Assembly (NCBI GenBank): GCA_958496175.1
Contig: OY292279.1
Location: forward strand, 19,592,001-19,656,000
Direction of reading: 5' to 3'
DNA length: 64,000 bases
Source: Sisyra terminalis
Taxonomy: Eukaryota > Arthropoda > Insecta > Neuroptera > Sisyridae
How positions within the stretch are numbered: the stretch's first letter is position 1; each line of letters starts with the position of its first letter. A model generated the notes under the pieces. It ran no database searches and had not been told where the DNA came from. It worked only from the letters and a program-made list of their open reading frames with translations. The position numbers and the translations under genes were made by a program. Shown piece by piece: positions 35,194 through 46,900 of the stretch.

Positions 35194-38100
35194 ATATGGA
35201 ATGATATGTAATATTGCATTTGACCTAAATCCGCCCATGTTCTAGAAACTATTAACTAAACTTTTAAGAATCGGAAACTTAAAGCGCTTTTATCAATTAT
35301 GCAAAATTACTACGAAGACTTAAAAATATAAAGATATACACTTTTAAAGTAGATTTTCATAAATTTAAAAAAAAAACAATAAATAAATAAAAACAACTAA
35401 CGACAGCTTTCTCCATAGACTTCTATTTTCTAGTTTGGTATTTATTTTTAATTGAAAACGGTGAAAATTTTTTTTCTCGATTTAATTTTTATACGTAAAG
35501 AAGAAAATAAACATATAAAATCATAATAATTTTTGAAAAGCTGTAGTTATTAGAATAAAATTTTGAACTGTCTTTTTTGTTATGACATCAATCATTAAGA
35601 AGCTTTTATATATCTTAAAAGCCAAAAGCACTTTTATACAAATTTTACCAAATATTTTTTTACGTTGATAAAACAACACCAGATTAAAGAACAGGAAGGA
35701 CCCTTTTCAAGAAAGAGTTTTAAAAAATGTTTAAAATATGTAAAAGTAGCGTATTGGTTTATACAATATAATAAATAATTCTGGTGATCTTATTTATGTA
35801 ATATTATTGACAAAGGTAAAAACAAATATATTTTTGACTTTTTGTCCAAATACATATTTCAATTGCCAAGCAATCCTCTTCAGTGGTTACCAAGTATATT
35901 GGGTTGCTCCGCAACTGCTCTGTGATGAGTCATAAATGTTTATGTCTACGTTTATAGTTTACTTTTGTAAAATATGTTTCATAAATAAAACCATAGTATA
36001 TTTGATATATTGTATATACAGTTAATCTGTTCAAAGGAAACATTATATTCTAATTTGATTTAATAGCTTCTATGTCCAAAACAATGATGAACATAGGAAA
36101 AACAATAGGAGTTTAAACAATTTAGCAATTCGGTAAAATAATTTTCAAATTTACAACGCTTCAATTAATTGTTGATTCCATCAGATATACTAACCTTTAA
36201 ATTTCCGCTGATGAAGTCAGCAGTTTGCTGACAAACTTGAAATTTGTTCGATTGGATCAATAAACTGTCCAAATTCCTGCGACCAAATTATTACCATTAT
36301 AACTATCAGAATCCAATCTATGCTTTGTCAATTATTCATTGTAACAATAAAACTTTGGTTAAAAATTCAGGAATCCAAGTTTTTAATGACCTTCTATTAA
36401 TTGTTTGCATTACTTTCCTTTCCATCAAAGCCATCAAAGTAGTAAAGCTCGTAAAGCTTTTGGTTGTAATGAAATTTTAAGATTTATGTTACCCTTATCA
36501 TAATCAATTAATTTGAATTTATATAATGAAATTATAGATTATATTTCGTCCAAGAGATAATGTTTGAATATCTTATCTTTTAAGACTCATAAAATTAAAA
36601 AAAAGAAGAATTTGAACATAATTCAATTAGGATTTTACATGTTATTTAATTTCATTTGAGAATAATTTTTCCGTACTTTGAAGTACCGTAGTGAAGAAGT
36701 TTTAATTAATTTTCTTATTTTTGAAGATTTTATTTTAATTTGTTTGAAAAATTACCGTTTTTAATATTAATTCATAAGACACTTTTCTTGGGTTTTGACG
36801 AATTGACACTAATTATGTTTACGATTACCAAACTTAATTTTTCAAGTTCATGCTATTCATTAAATCAATACATCGTCATAAAGTTGACCATAAAGCTTCA
36901 CTAATAAGTTCAACCCACACATTAGTAACTGTTTCCAATCCTTAAGATGTCAATAACACTGTTGACTTAATTCACCGATGTTTATAGTTTGTAATTCTTT
37001 ACAGAGGCTAAACGAACTATATATTTATATTGATTTTTACAATTATTTCAAAAATAAATGATTCAATTTATTTTGACTTTAAGAGTATGGGAGCATAAGA
37101 GTAAACAAAAACTCGACTTTTTTAATTCCAATATTGACGAACTGAATGCTCAACATCTCAAATAAAGCTTCTTCAAATAGAAACTTTTGACGGTATAGGG
37201 GATGAAAAAACCTATAACTTAAACACATCAACCGTTATGCAGGATTACAACTTGATTTTTAGATTCGGTTAAGTAATTTTTTATTCAAAATGGTCTTGAA
37301 ACTTTTGGGTTTATTAAAATAATAAATTTCCAGATTATTTTTTTTTAAATTCTTATTAACCGCCACCTTATAGCGACTAAGATCTCTAGCAACTATGGGG
37401 TTAAATAAAATTCGTAATCGAGAAACATTGAAACCAGCAGTACCAGTTTTGGAGCGGAAACCTTGACCACTCGGTCACTAGCCGATTTTCCAGATTAATT
37501 GATTATTTATCTTTTAAGCCACCTATTGAGGTCCAGCAAAATGCTCTATAAAAACTTATCCATCACTTAATTAGTGCGGATATTTTTTTTTTTGTAACCA
37601 ACGTTCTATTTTACTAAGATCGAATATCAGAATAATGTTTTTTATTTTTTGCTTTGCATATACGATTTTTGTATAAACGATTTTTGTAAGTGTAATTACA
37701 CTCTTATTACTCCATTGTTGAATTGGTACAGAACGGCCGGAATTTTTGTTTTCTTGAACAACAAATAGTTTTTATAACGAACTATTCCAGATGCTAGTCT
37801 TTATGGGACGGTACCAATTGAATTTTCGTTTTTCCCTCAAGCAAAAACAGAATGGAGTTTTCCAACAATTACAAATTTGCCTCAAGAGATATTTCAAAAC
37901 TATTAGTGGTGCAATGTAGATTCTTCTAGGTAGGATTATCTCGAAAAAAAATCCTTCTTACTTTATCCAGACGATAGTTATGAAACTTTTTGTAAGTGTA
38001 ACTTTGCTCTAATTGTTATTTTTCTAAAAACGGTCATTATTTTTTTCTATTGAGGATTAAACGATTTTTTTGGGGAAATCTTTCGAGTGCTATTTCATAT

Positions 38101-40382
38101 AGTATTGTACAAAAGAAATCACTATTAGCTGTTTTTACAATTTCAACAATGGAGTAATTGGTAATTAGAATTGTAATAATCGATTTAAGTTAGAGAAAAC
38201 TTTTATCAATATAATCCTCGATAAAACAGTATAGGTCTGCGTTGCACAACTAGTGGTTTTGAAAAATATTTCAAGGGGATCATGTAATTGTTGGAAAACT
38301 TCATTTTTTTTTCGTCCACCAACAAATAAATTCAAAGTTATAATTTCATAAAGTTGGGTACTAACTTGATAAGGTTAAAAAGAACCTTTAAATTACTTTT
38401 TTTTAGAAAAGCCTCTATATTTGCTAAAGCCAAAGATTTCAGGATCATTTTAAATCATGCTTCATCAAATGTCTTAAAAAATGAAACTTTAATTCTGTAT
38501 AGTAAAAAGATACATAAATATTATCCATAGAAATTGTTATCCTACAGATATCTAAATCTTTTCAAAGCTTTACGTCGTGGCACCTTAGGCCCCGCTGCTG
38601 TTTTATTGTAGCGTTATGAAAATTTTCCTGTACAAAATATTATGTTATAAATATTTTGCCTTTATATTACTCGGATCAACGTAAATGTGATCAGAATTTT
38701 ACACTCATGTAGGCTATACTGTTGTTAATAATTTGGCAACAGCTCCTAACGGAAAAACTCAGTTCCCAACCACAGCATTCTCCATTTACGATTTACTTCG
38801 TGGTGCAAGTGCAACTTGAATTTTTAAGCATCTTGATCCCAATATTTCATAAGGGATGCCGCGGAAAAATCCTGTTCCAATAAGGACGCTGGAAACCGAA
38901 ATTGCTTAGGAACCCCTGTTATATTCGCATATTTTATGAATATCCCAATCATTGTAGTTTCGCAACAATCGCTTGTATAAACCGTCAATTATCTACCCTT
39001 TAATCATTTTTTTATTTTTACTGAAAATTTAAAGCTTTCCAAAATTTCTAACATATTCTTCATTCGATTAATTATTTAAAGGTCAAAGATTTAAGAATTT
39101 GATTAATTTTTTCGATTTTTATTTTATCTTTTAAATGCTTAAATGACAATGAAACTGTAGGAATCCTTTTTTGTTAAGTATTTAAGTGTCTACAAAAATA
39201 TCTATTTATTACCATTTGTCGTGAATTGATTTAAGAGTGAAACAATGGGAAACAAATTTTTATGACTATAAAACTGGAAATTAGATTTTTTTCTATAATT
39301 TTGAACAGTTTTACTGTTTAATCAATATATTAATGGTATTATAGACTTAACTATGTTATGTAATTTGTATAAGTTTACTACTTACATAAATATGAACAAA
39401 AATTCCGTAATTGCTATGTGATAAGTCATCACATATATCAAAGCGATCTAATACTACTGGATTCATGATGGCCACTAAGGATTGCTTGGCAATCAAAATA
39501 CGTATCTGAGCTATACATCAAAAATATATTTTTTGAGCTATTGTTCAAATATATGTTTATAGTTTACTTTTCAAAAATTACATTACATAAATAAGATCAC
39601 AATATATTTTATATATTGGACAAACTGGAAAACTGCAATTAAAAACGGTGATAATTGTAGTACAAAGAGCTTATTTTTAATAGGACTATGTTTTATTTGT
39701 TGATCAACCAAATTTTATATTCGGAAGATTAAAACTAATGAAAGTAATGATTTTTTTCCTTATAGAATAACACCTACGCTTCTACGACCCAAATCGGTGG
39801 GATATTTAGAGTTAAGGGATCGTTTTCCGCAGTCACCTCCAAAAATTTATGCCAATCTTCTTGAGCATAATCACGATGTCAGTATTATCAGAGAAGGAAT
39901 ACGGTAAGAATATCTCAGAAACTTTTTTCAAAAATTCCATATTAATTGTTGATTTTCACAGGAAAATTCAGGATTTGGTGCGAAGCACCAAACTTAGACA
40001 TAAGCTAACACTAGATACAACCACTATTGATGCATGTACAATGCCATTCGACTCCGATTCATACTGGGAATGTGCAATGCGTTGGTTCACCAACCCTGAA
40101 AATCATCAAGTTGGTACATGTAAAATGGGAACATCCCAAGACCGTAAGTTATCCCATTCAAATTACTTCCTGCCGTTATTATTTTCGTGATTCGTTTCAG
40201 CAATGGCCGTTACCGACGAATTATTGCGAGTACGTGGTATTCAAAATTTGCGGGTGATCGACGCTAGTGTTTTTCCAAATGTGCCAAGCGGGAATATTGT
40301 AGCACCCACTATAATGGCGGGTGAAAAAGGGGCTGATTTGATTAAAGCAACTTGGCCTATATTCGACAGTCCATTTTTCTAA
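18865..40382 (+). CDS. GMC-B: secreted GMC (FAD) oxidoreductase, glucose-dehydrogenase-like
   Basis: Coding exons: 18865-18884, 18955-19219, 24376-24619, 32998-33158, 33217-33474, 33689-33869, 33931-34106, 34157-34305, 39766-39903, 39962-40143, 40201-40382 (651 residues). The start gives the signal peptide [20 protein letters not shown]. In order: a Cys-rich N-terminal segment ([16 protein letters not shown]); GAGAAG, the FAD ADP-binding turn (104-109), with [25 protein letters not shown] (from 177), GMC signature 1; [18 protein letters not shown], signature 2; and HQVGTCKMG and PSGN with the catalytic pair His579/Asn623. The family oxidises alcohols or sugars with FAD. The substrate cannot be read here; glucose dehydrogenase or leaf-beetle salicyl-alcohol oxidase relatives are possible. 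Intron 3 (8.4 kb) and intron 8 (5.5 kb) are swollen by repeats. AATAAA is at 40409 and 40420. Confidence 0.88.
19520..19675. repeat. GC-rich palindromic patch in GMC-B intron 2
   Basis: This island of GC-rich sequence has CGGGATCCCG (19592-19601), a further GGATCCCG (19604) and flanking TATCCCGTGATCC and CCCACGGGATTGG in mirrored arrangement. It looks like the end of an unidentified transposable element; no frame is open. Confidence 0.4.
19676..24375. other. Remainder of GMC-B intron 2
   Basis: This holds a MITE at 20444-20582, an AGCTGCCAG/TACTTTA-type repeat at 20885-21110 and otherwise AT-rich DNA. About 23486-23560 (TTTGAACAGTTTTACTG, then TATATTGTGATC) matches pieces at 39300-39370 and 39590-39620. 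Confidence 0.4.
20444..20582. mobile_element. 139-bp MITE related to the 8.1-kb element
   Basis: The left end AATAATTGTTTATGTCGTAT plus GACTCAATTTC is mirrored on the right by GAAATTGAGTC plus TTATGACATAAATAATTATT. The GACTCAATTTC block links it to 8063-8242. Confidence 0.7.
26278..26877. mobile_element. 600-bp hAT-type MITE with 8-bp target duplication
   Basis: TTTATACC occurs immediately outside both ends (26270-26277 and 26878-26885), the 8-bp duplication typical of hAT insertions. The ends are AGAGCTGTCAGC and the inverse of TTGGAGCTGTCAAAG. The interior is made of variants of TTAGTTACTTTAAAGTATC in both orientations and is non-coding. It sits in GMC-B intron 3. Confidence 0.75.
28200..29170 (+). 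repeat. Two-copy tandem duplication (469-bp unit)
   Basis: About 28256-28690 is repeated at about 28722-29165. Shared landmarks are CACTTTGTTCCC against CAGCTTTGTTCCC, TAGTTCTAGTTA, ACCGGTTAAGGGTTAATGA (28498 and 28967) and TTGTTCATAATAATTTT. The copies are diverged. The flanks belong to the AGCTGTCAGAAAAAAGTA repeat family. Confidence 0.75.
30795..31356. repeat. AGCTG/TACTTTAAAGTA repeat and TATAA microsatellite
   Basis: Further copies of the hAT-MITE-type internal sequence (GAAGCTGTAAAAATTGCTTAG, AAGCTGCGAGAAAAAAGTA at 31194) end in a (TATAA)n tract at about 31308-31356. Confidence 0.5.
31760..31995 (+). mobile_element. Short Helitron-like (CTRRT-ended) remnant
   Basis: It has TTATAAATAAAAATGTAAG, TACTCAACCAATAGTCATGA, AGTACAAAAAAGAACATAGG and, at the end, GGCGAAGTCGTGGGTATCGATTAGT. 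The end matches that at 3575-3598 and, inverted, 49757. This layout is common to short non-autonomous insect Helitrons. The assignment is from memory of the pattern only. Confidence 0.4.
32241..32926. mobile_element. Large foldback element ending 71 bp before GMC-B exon 4
   Basis: The arms 32241-32470 and 32697-32926 are near-perfect inverses over more than 200 bp. Shared blocks include ACCGTAAACAAGTT, GCCAAAAAATTGCTCATGAA, CTGCTATCATTAATCG and ATTATATGGACTTATTTTTA. Each arm contains CAAAAAATTGCTCAT twice. The spacer includes a GC-richer stretch around 32550-32610 (GACGTCATCGTCGCGCG). It is non-coding. Confidence 0.85.
35112..35191. repeat. (AT)n microsatellite
   Basis: About 80 bp of uninterrupted TA/AT dinucleotide repeat in GMC-B intron 8. 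Confidence 0.95.
35745..36025. mobile_element. MITE of the TGATCTTATTTATGTAAT family
   Basis: The left part GTGATCTTATTTATGTAAT and the right part GTTTATAGTTTACTTTTG with TTTCATAAATAAAACCATAG are inverse-related. The interior includes the AATTGCCAAGCAATCC hairpin. The element at 39300-39620 is a second copy in opposite arrangement. Confidence 0.55.
36199..36245 (+). ncRNA. Hammerhead-like hairpin motif
   Basis: AAATTTC (36199-36205), CTGATGA (36208-36214), then GTCAGCA-GTT-TGCTGAC, a perfect 7-bp stem II, followed by AAACTT and GAAATTT (36239-36245), which pairs exactly with the first block. The expected GAAAC reads AAAC, so the core has lost or changed one base. Confidence 0.3.
37352..37484 (-). 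repeat. tRNA-derived SINE, copy 3
   Basis: Minus-strand A box region CTAGTGACCGAGTGGTCAAG, then CGCTCCAAAACTGGTACTG, and the tail TCTCGATTACG, ACCCCATAGTTGCTAG, TCGCTATAAGG. The B box is largely lost. It lies in GMC-B intron 8. Confidence 0.7.
37680..38330. mobile_element. Inverted-repeat element in GMC-B intron 8
   Basis: 37710-37960 (ACTCCATTGTTGAATTG, GTTTTCCAACAATTAC, TATTTCAAAACTATTAG) is mirrored by 38140-38312 (TTTCAACAATGGAGTAATTG, TATTTCAAGGGGATC, GTAATTGTTGGAAAAC). The arms are diverged, with insertions. It is non-coding. Confidence 0.6.
38690..38930. other. GC-richer unexplained patch
   Basis: A stretch of clearly higher GC (CAACAGCTCCTAACGG, GGGATGCCGCGGAAAAATCC) stands out in the intron. 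A 39-codon open stretch is visible on the + strand, but I recognise no family. It may be a decayed coding or transposon relic. Confidence 0.3.
39300..39620. mobile_element. Second copy of the TGATCTTATTTATGTAAT MITE
   Basis: It has GGATTGCTTGGCAATC and ATACGTATCTGAG inside, and GTTTATAGTTTACTTTTC with TACATAAATAAGATCAC at its right. This is the inverse arrangement of 35745-36025. It ends about 145 bp before exon 9 of GMC-B. Confidence 0.5.
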
Positions 40383-40688
40383 TGATAATTGTAAATGTAC
40401 GAAATTTTAATAAATTGTTAATAAAAATGTATTTTTTGAAGAGCCTTCCCCAATTTATTTAATCAACCCTTGACAATAAAAATTAAGTTACCATTCATTC
40501 TTTGCGATAAAGAATTACTGCCTAACAAAAACCTAATCACAAAATAATTGGGACTTGAAACTATTTTTCAAAATTGCATATTTTTCATTCACCATTTACC
40601 TATTAACATCATTAATTATTAAAACATTGTTCCGACATAGTAAATAATTCATAAAACTGTCAAATGATAAGGGTTTGTAGTTATTATC
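40383..40688. other. GMC-B 3' end and intergenic spacer
   Basis: AATAAA signals lie at 40409 and 40420. Only 408 bp separate the GMC-B stop codon from the GMC-C start codon, so GMC-C regulatory DNA must be compact or lie within the GMC-B 3' region. Confidence 0.7.
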
Positions 40689-40716
40689 GTTATCAATTTC
40701 GTTTTCCTATAAAACG
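40689..40716 (+). promoter_or_regulatory. GMC-C core promoter with TATA box
   Basis: GTTATCAATTTCG, then TTTTCC and TATAAAA (40708-40714) followed by CG, 83 bp before the start codon. The block is conserved with the GMC-B promoter. The start site would be near 40740. Confidence 0.72.
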
Positions 40717-40790
40717 TCAACGCAAATCCTTCATTTTCACAATCACAATTGCATTCTTTTTCCGACCGTATCCTTTGCAAATTCAGTAAA

Positions 40791-43700
40791 ATGAATTGTT
40801 TTAGGAGCTTTTAGTAAGTGTACATTTTATTTTCTAAGATTTTTTGTTTCTATTTTTACTCTGTTTTTTAGCTTAGCATACTTTGGTAGTCTCATTGTTA
40901 TGAGTTTTGCTGCTCGATTCGATAACTTTAAATCTGTACGACAAAATTTAAATTTTTCAAAACAAACTTGCGATTGTAATGCTTTGCAAGGTGCAACAAT
41001 GGCGATGATTTGCGGTGGATCGCCTTACAGCCCTTTTATGGACGTACTTGAACAAAAGTTGCAAAACCAATGCGATTTGATTGATCCAACTTGGTGTGCA
41101 GAAGACAAATTTTTGGTAAATTGTTATTCTAGCAAAAAGACAATAGTTTTGAATATTTTTTTATCAAAATAGAATATAGTTGACTTTATTGTCGTTGGAT
41201 CGGGAGCTTCAGGAGCTGTGGTGGCCTCTCGACTATCCGAGAATCCAGTAGATAATGTTTTGCTACTAGAAGCTGGAGGTCCTGCACCAACTGGAACACA
41301 AGTTCCTGGAATGTACTTTGCATACGATCAATATCCAGATATTGATTGGAATTTTGCGCTGGAACCCCAAAAGGTGGCATGTCTGTCGCAAAATGGTGTT
41401 TGCCGATGGCCAAGAGGTTAGCAACTATTTTTAAAAATAATGTTTTTATCTACCTCATTTTAATCCAAAACTTGAAATATTTACCCATTTATAAATATCC
41501 TTACAAATACGATCTAATATTTGCTTATACTTACTCAAACACTTGATCCTGCTTTATCGTTACTTGATTTGGCATCCCCCTTAACTTAGGCACTGTTGAT
41601 AACACTACAGCTTACGAAAAACATGTATAAAAATGGCAAAATAAATCCAAAATCAGCGTGTTTTAGTATTCCGTCAAAACGAACTAAATGATTACAGATT
41701 TAGTAATTTCATGTTAATTTCGTTTAAGAAAAGTACACAATTTCTCTTTATTGTAGCTTGAAAAAGATAAAACATAAAATTCCACAATTCAACTACATCT
41801 CGAGCCCTACGGTAAACTAGTTTGAAACTAAAAATAAATTTCATTCATTCAACTAACTATGTAAAGCTTCGTAGAGTATTGTTATTTTCATTGTTTCCAA
41901 GCTCAAAAGCGTAGAACTAGTTTGGAACTATTTGTAACTTGAATGCATTAAGTTTAGCCCTTAGTATTCGAACTTGTAAAAGTTAACAAATTTTTAATAG
42001 TTTTTTCTATCAGTTGATCGTTTTGTCTTTTTCCGTAATTTTTCATTAAATTTTTCAGGTAAGGTTATGGGTGGAACAACAACGTTACATGGAATGATGT
42101 ATATGCGAGGCTATCCTCAAGATTTCGATGAAATGAAACTTAAGGGTTGGACATGGGATGACGTAATGAAGTATTATCTCAAATCAGAAGATAATAAGCA
42201 AATTGGAACTTATGCAGACGTGAGTATTCGTAGTGACTTTTCACAAGTAAAAAGTATATAAAACTCCTGGTTTCAATACAACTTCCATGGTCTTAAATAA
42301 CTTTAGGATTAATAAATATCCGTAAATCGAGAAATATCAAAAATTTGCTCGATACAAGACTCAAACGTAACGCCTACTAGTTTTGGAGCAACCACTTTGA
42401 CCACTCGGCCACCAGTAGGCTAATGCTTTATTAGCTATGCGAAACATTTATTTAGGGTGATTTTGATCGAATTTCTTAATAATATAGTTTACCATTTTAA
42501 AATATGAGAGAATTAAATTATTTAAGGGTGTAAATTATGGCAGTTTCAATTTTTGATACACATAAATATTAATCTTCCGAAATTTGGTTCGTCTAGGTGC
42601 AAAGTTTTATGTAGGTATTAAAGTACTTATGATATAAATTAAGCTCTGAAAACTAATTCTAAGGGTTGCTGTATCGTTATTTTCAATTTTCCATTGGAAT
42701 ATTTGGAAAAATATCTTTTAAACTAAAAAAAATGAATTTCAAATTGATAGATTAGTTGACTGATGTGATTTCAATATTCTCTGATGTAAATCAAAGCTCT
42801 AATAAAGTTTTTTTTTTGATAAATCTTTCAACGGTAATTTGAAAACAAGGTTTCCATTATTGTAAATTTGCTGCTTTTTTCCCTTTCGAAATATCAATCT
42901 TATCGCAAATCTTTGTTGGTTTTTACCATTTTCAAAACTTTAACCAAATACCATTATCATTACGACCTGAAAATTTTAGTGAAAAAATCATTATTCTTTA
43001 ATACTTACAAGAATATATTCTGATTATTAGCATGAAAAACAAACGGTTATTTTCTTCTAATTATTTTTTTATTCATCATCTCTTCAGCGACTCTATAGGA
43101 TTAATAGAAAACCGTATCAAGAAATATTGAAAATTATTTGATATAAGAATCTACCAGTTTTGAAGCGGCCATCTTAACCACTCGGCCACCAGTAGACTTC
43201 ATTTATCTTTATTTTTAGAAAAATTACATGAAATGTTCATATGTTTACAGATATTTAATTCAAAGAATGTTAGCCTTATGAAAATGATATTTGGAAGTTT
43301 GATGTATTCTACAAATCGCTATACAATATTATAGAAAAGTTCGACAAAATAAAATTTGAAGCAACATACAATCTCTACGACTAGGGGGAGAATTATAATT
43401 TTAAGTGCACTTATGCATTAGAGATATCATCAGATAGGTGTTTAAAAATAGTTACAATATTTCTAAATAATTTTTTCATTAAAACCAATAGTTAGAAAAA
43501 AATATATAAGCTCTTAAAGTTTTAAAAGTTGTAAAAAGTTTTTCCATTTCCAATTTTACGCTTAAAGGGGAGAGATTTAGAAAAAAATAAATAGTGATAA
43601 AGTTGTAAGACTACTTACAACGATTTTTGTTTCAAGTGAAATATACCATATAGTTTTTGATATATGGAATATTTTTCACTTCACGCTATTTTTACTTTCA

Positions 43701-43846
43701 TAAAGTTTTTTATTTTGTCAACAGATTTATTAAGTCCTTTTCAATGTTATGAAACTAATGGAATTGAGTAATCAAGGTATTGATTATCGTGTTATGACCA
43801 AAAGTTAAATAACATGATCACTTAACTTTTTGCTATACGATAATAT

Positions 43847-43929
<83 letters not shown>

Positions 43930-46900
43930 ACTGTCTTTTTATCAGACTATGCGTTTTGCTCTTATAGCGCACTAGAGAAATTCCCTTTTTCAATCTTCAA
44001 TTTTGCTTTTACCTTCCATCTACGCAACCCAGTAAGCACATTATGCACAACGCATGAATCCGTCATGAAATGTAATTACCTCTAAGTATTTCTACTTAAA
44101 TTAAATATTTAACTTTAAATAAAACTCCGATTGCCTACTTTCAAAGGCATATGTAAAAGTGAGCCAATTTAATAACAATCGAGATAACAGTTGAATTAAA
44201 TGACAACAATCAGTAAGTTGAAATTTGAGACAATGATTGACAAAATTGATATTAAAAATATATTGAATGATTAAACATAAGAAAATAAAAACATTTGAAA
44301 ACATTTGAAAACATTGATCAATTGATAAAATGCACTAAAAAGGTGAAAAATAAATTAATGAATTAAATACTTGTATAGATTGCACCATCGATATTATGGC
44401 GATATTAACCAACTAGTAAGAATTGTAAGCTATCTAGTTATACATCGAAGCGAGGGATGTTTCATGTAACCAAATTTTAAATAAAATTTCATCCTTTGCT
44501 TTGGGACACAACTAGGTAGCTTACGATTCTCATTAATTGACTAATAGCGTCTTAATATCGATGGTGCAATCGATACTAAAATTCAGTTCATTAATTTATT
44601 TTTTATTTTTTTAGTGCATTTCATCAATAGAAGCGAGGTTTTTAAAACCTTTTTTTTAATATTAACTTTACATATTATTGGTTAGTCTTTTTCTTTTCTG
44701 TGAAACCTTAACTTTTATTTATAAGATTTTACCTCCAGCTCGCTTCGCTCAATTAGCCAAGTAAAAGTATGCTTTTTCAATTAGGAAAGGTTCAAATATT
44801 TTTAATTTCCTCTAACTATTTGAATCTCTTATTTATATCAAATTCTCATGTCATTTTACATAAGTTATAGGAAAAAAACGAAAGATACTTATCGTTTTAA
44901 TATGATCGCTTTTATGTCATTTTATGTCATTATGTCATTACAACTGGAAATGGTAATTAATAACAAATAACGGTATTAGATAATAAAATCAATCATACTT
45001 GAATGGAAAAACATAGAACAATATGTAAGTTTTGTTTTGGAACTATTTATAATTGATGAACAAAAGCTTACGTACGACAAGTTTAAGCTTTTTAAACAAA
45101 ATTTAAAAATATGTTCACTTTAAAAACTTTTGGAGCTTAAGTTGAGGTTTTCTTTCTTATGCAAAATATTGGAGCTTTATACGCTTTAACTATCCAGTTG
45201 CTATTTCACTGTTATATATATATATCTTTCATTCTCATATCAGTAGGTTTTAAAGAAGATACATTTTTTATTTTTAAACTTTGGACAAATAATACTTTCG
45301 CCAATTAAAAGTGTATTTTCTTAGATTTAAATTTTATTGATTCTTAATTTTCAGCCTGAATTTCATGCAACTGGAGGATACTTAACTGTACAGCAATTTG
45401 CCGATACGCCAAAATTGGCTCAAGACGTCCTGAAAGCTGCAGAGGAATACGGCTATCCTGCTGGCCACGACATGAACGGAAACGTGCGCACCGGTTTCAC
45501 GGTAGCTCAAGCTAATACTCTGAATGGAGTTCGTCTTTCGAACGCCAAAGCTTTCCTGTACAACCCGAATGTTTATTCCCGACCAAATCTACAAATACGA
45601 ACAAACGCTTATGTACGTAAAATTTCTAAATCTTCCCGCATAAAGAACGAAGAATAAGTGTTTTTGCATGACAAATTAGGTGTCACGAGTACTGATTAAC
45701 GAAACGAGCAAAGTGGCGTATGGTGTTGAATATATTAAAGACGGAAAAACGTTTGTTGTCGAAGCTCGCAAGGAAGTTATCCTTTCAGCTGGAACCGTTC
45801 AATCTCCGCAAATCCTCATGTTATCTGGAGTAGGACCCAAACAACACCTAGAAAATATTGGTAGGATTTTTTAGCTGAATCCTTAACACGATTTATTAAT
45901 TCTTTTGAACTTTTTTAAGGTATCAAGGTAGTGCAAGACCTTCCTGGAGTAGGACAAAATTTAAAGAATCACGCTTCGTTCAGTCTTGTTTACCGAGTAT
46001 TGGAGGATAACGGTTTCTCTACGTTGAACAATGAGACAATCGAACAGTTTATTCAGGATCGAAAAGGGCCAATGACTTCCACAGGCTTGTCGCAGGTAAA
46101 TACTACATTATTCATAAATTTCAAATAAAACGCTTGTAATTTAGTTAACAGGGTTTATACATTCACGTTTTGCAAACGCCACAACTGATGCACCAGATAT
46201 TCAAGTGTTTTTCGCAGGATATCTAGCAAACTGTTCCAAAACTGGAGATTCGACTGAATATTCAATCCCCGGCGGAGTACGTTTAATTACGTGAGTAGCC
46301 CTGCTAAAACAAACATTTAGAGGCATTTTTAAATCATTACATTTAAAATTCCTTTAATATCATTACCATGACTTCTAATGGGATTTTAAACTTTAAAATG
46401 CCATTTAATGTCTTTTTACTACCATTTCAAAACGGTGGAAATGCAACAGTAATATTAATTGAACGCTTAAGTCATGAGATGTAAGTCTATGTTGTCTTTA
46501 TTATATTCTATCAGGAGTTGTCAACTAGCTTCTTTGATGGCAACAAAATACAAATTCAATTAGCATCCAATTTACTTGAAATTTGTTCAACTATACAAGT
46601 TTTGTTGTAAAAATTATATAAAACTTTTTCAAAGTTAATAATAGGCGTTTATTAAAACTAAATGAATTAATACTACAAAATCGGGCTCAAGTCCCTTTTA
46701 AGTCGGTCAATATCCGGGAACGTTGCATTTTCCACTTTGATTTTTATTCTATTCGAGATTTTTTTGTTAATTCAGTTTTAATATAGTATTTTTTTTTCTC
46801 TTTTGCGGCTAAATTTTCTTTATGGGGCGATTTATTTCCAAATTAACAAAGAAAATGCAATGTTGCCAGATATTGACCGTCGTAAAAAGGATTTGAGTCC

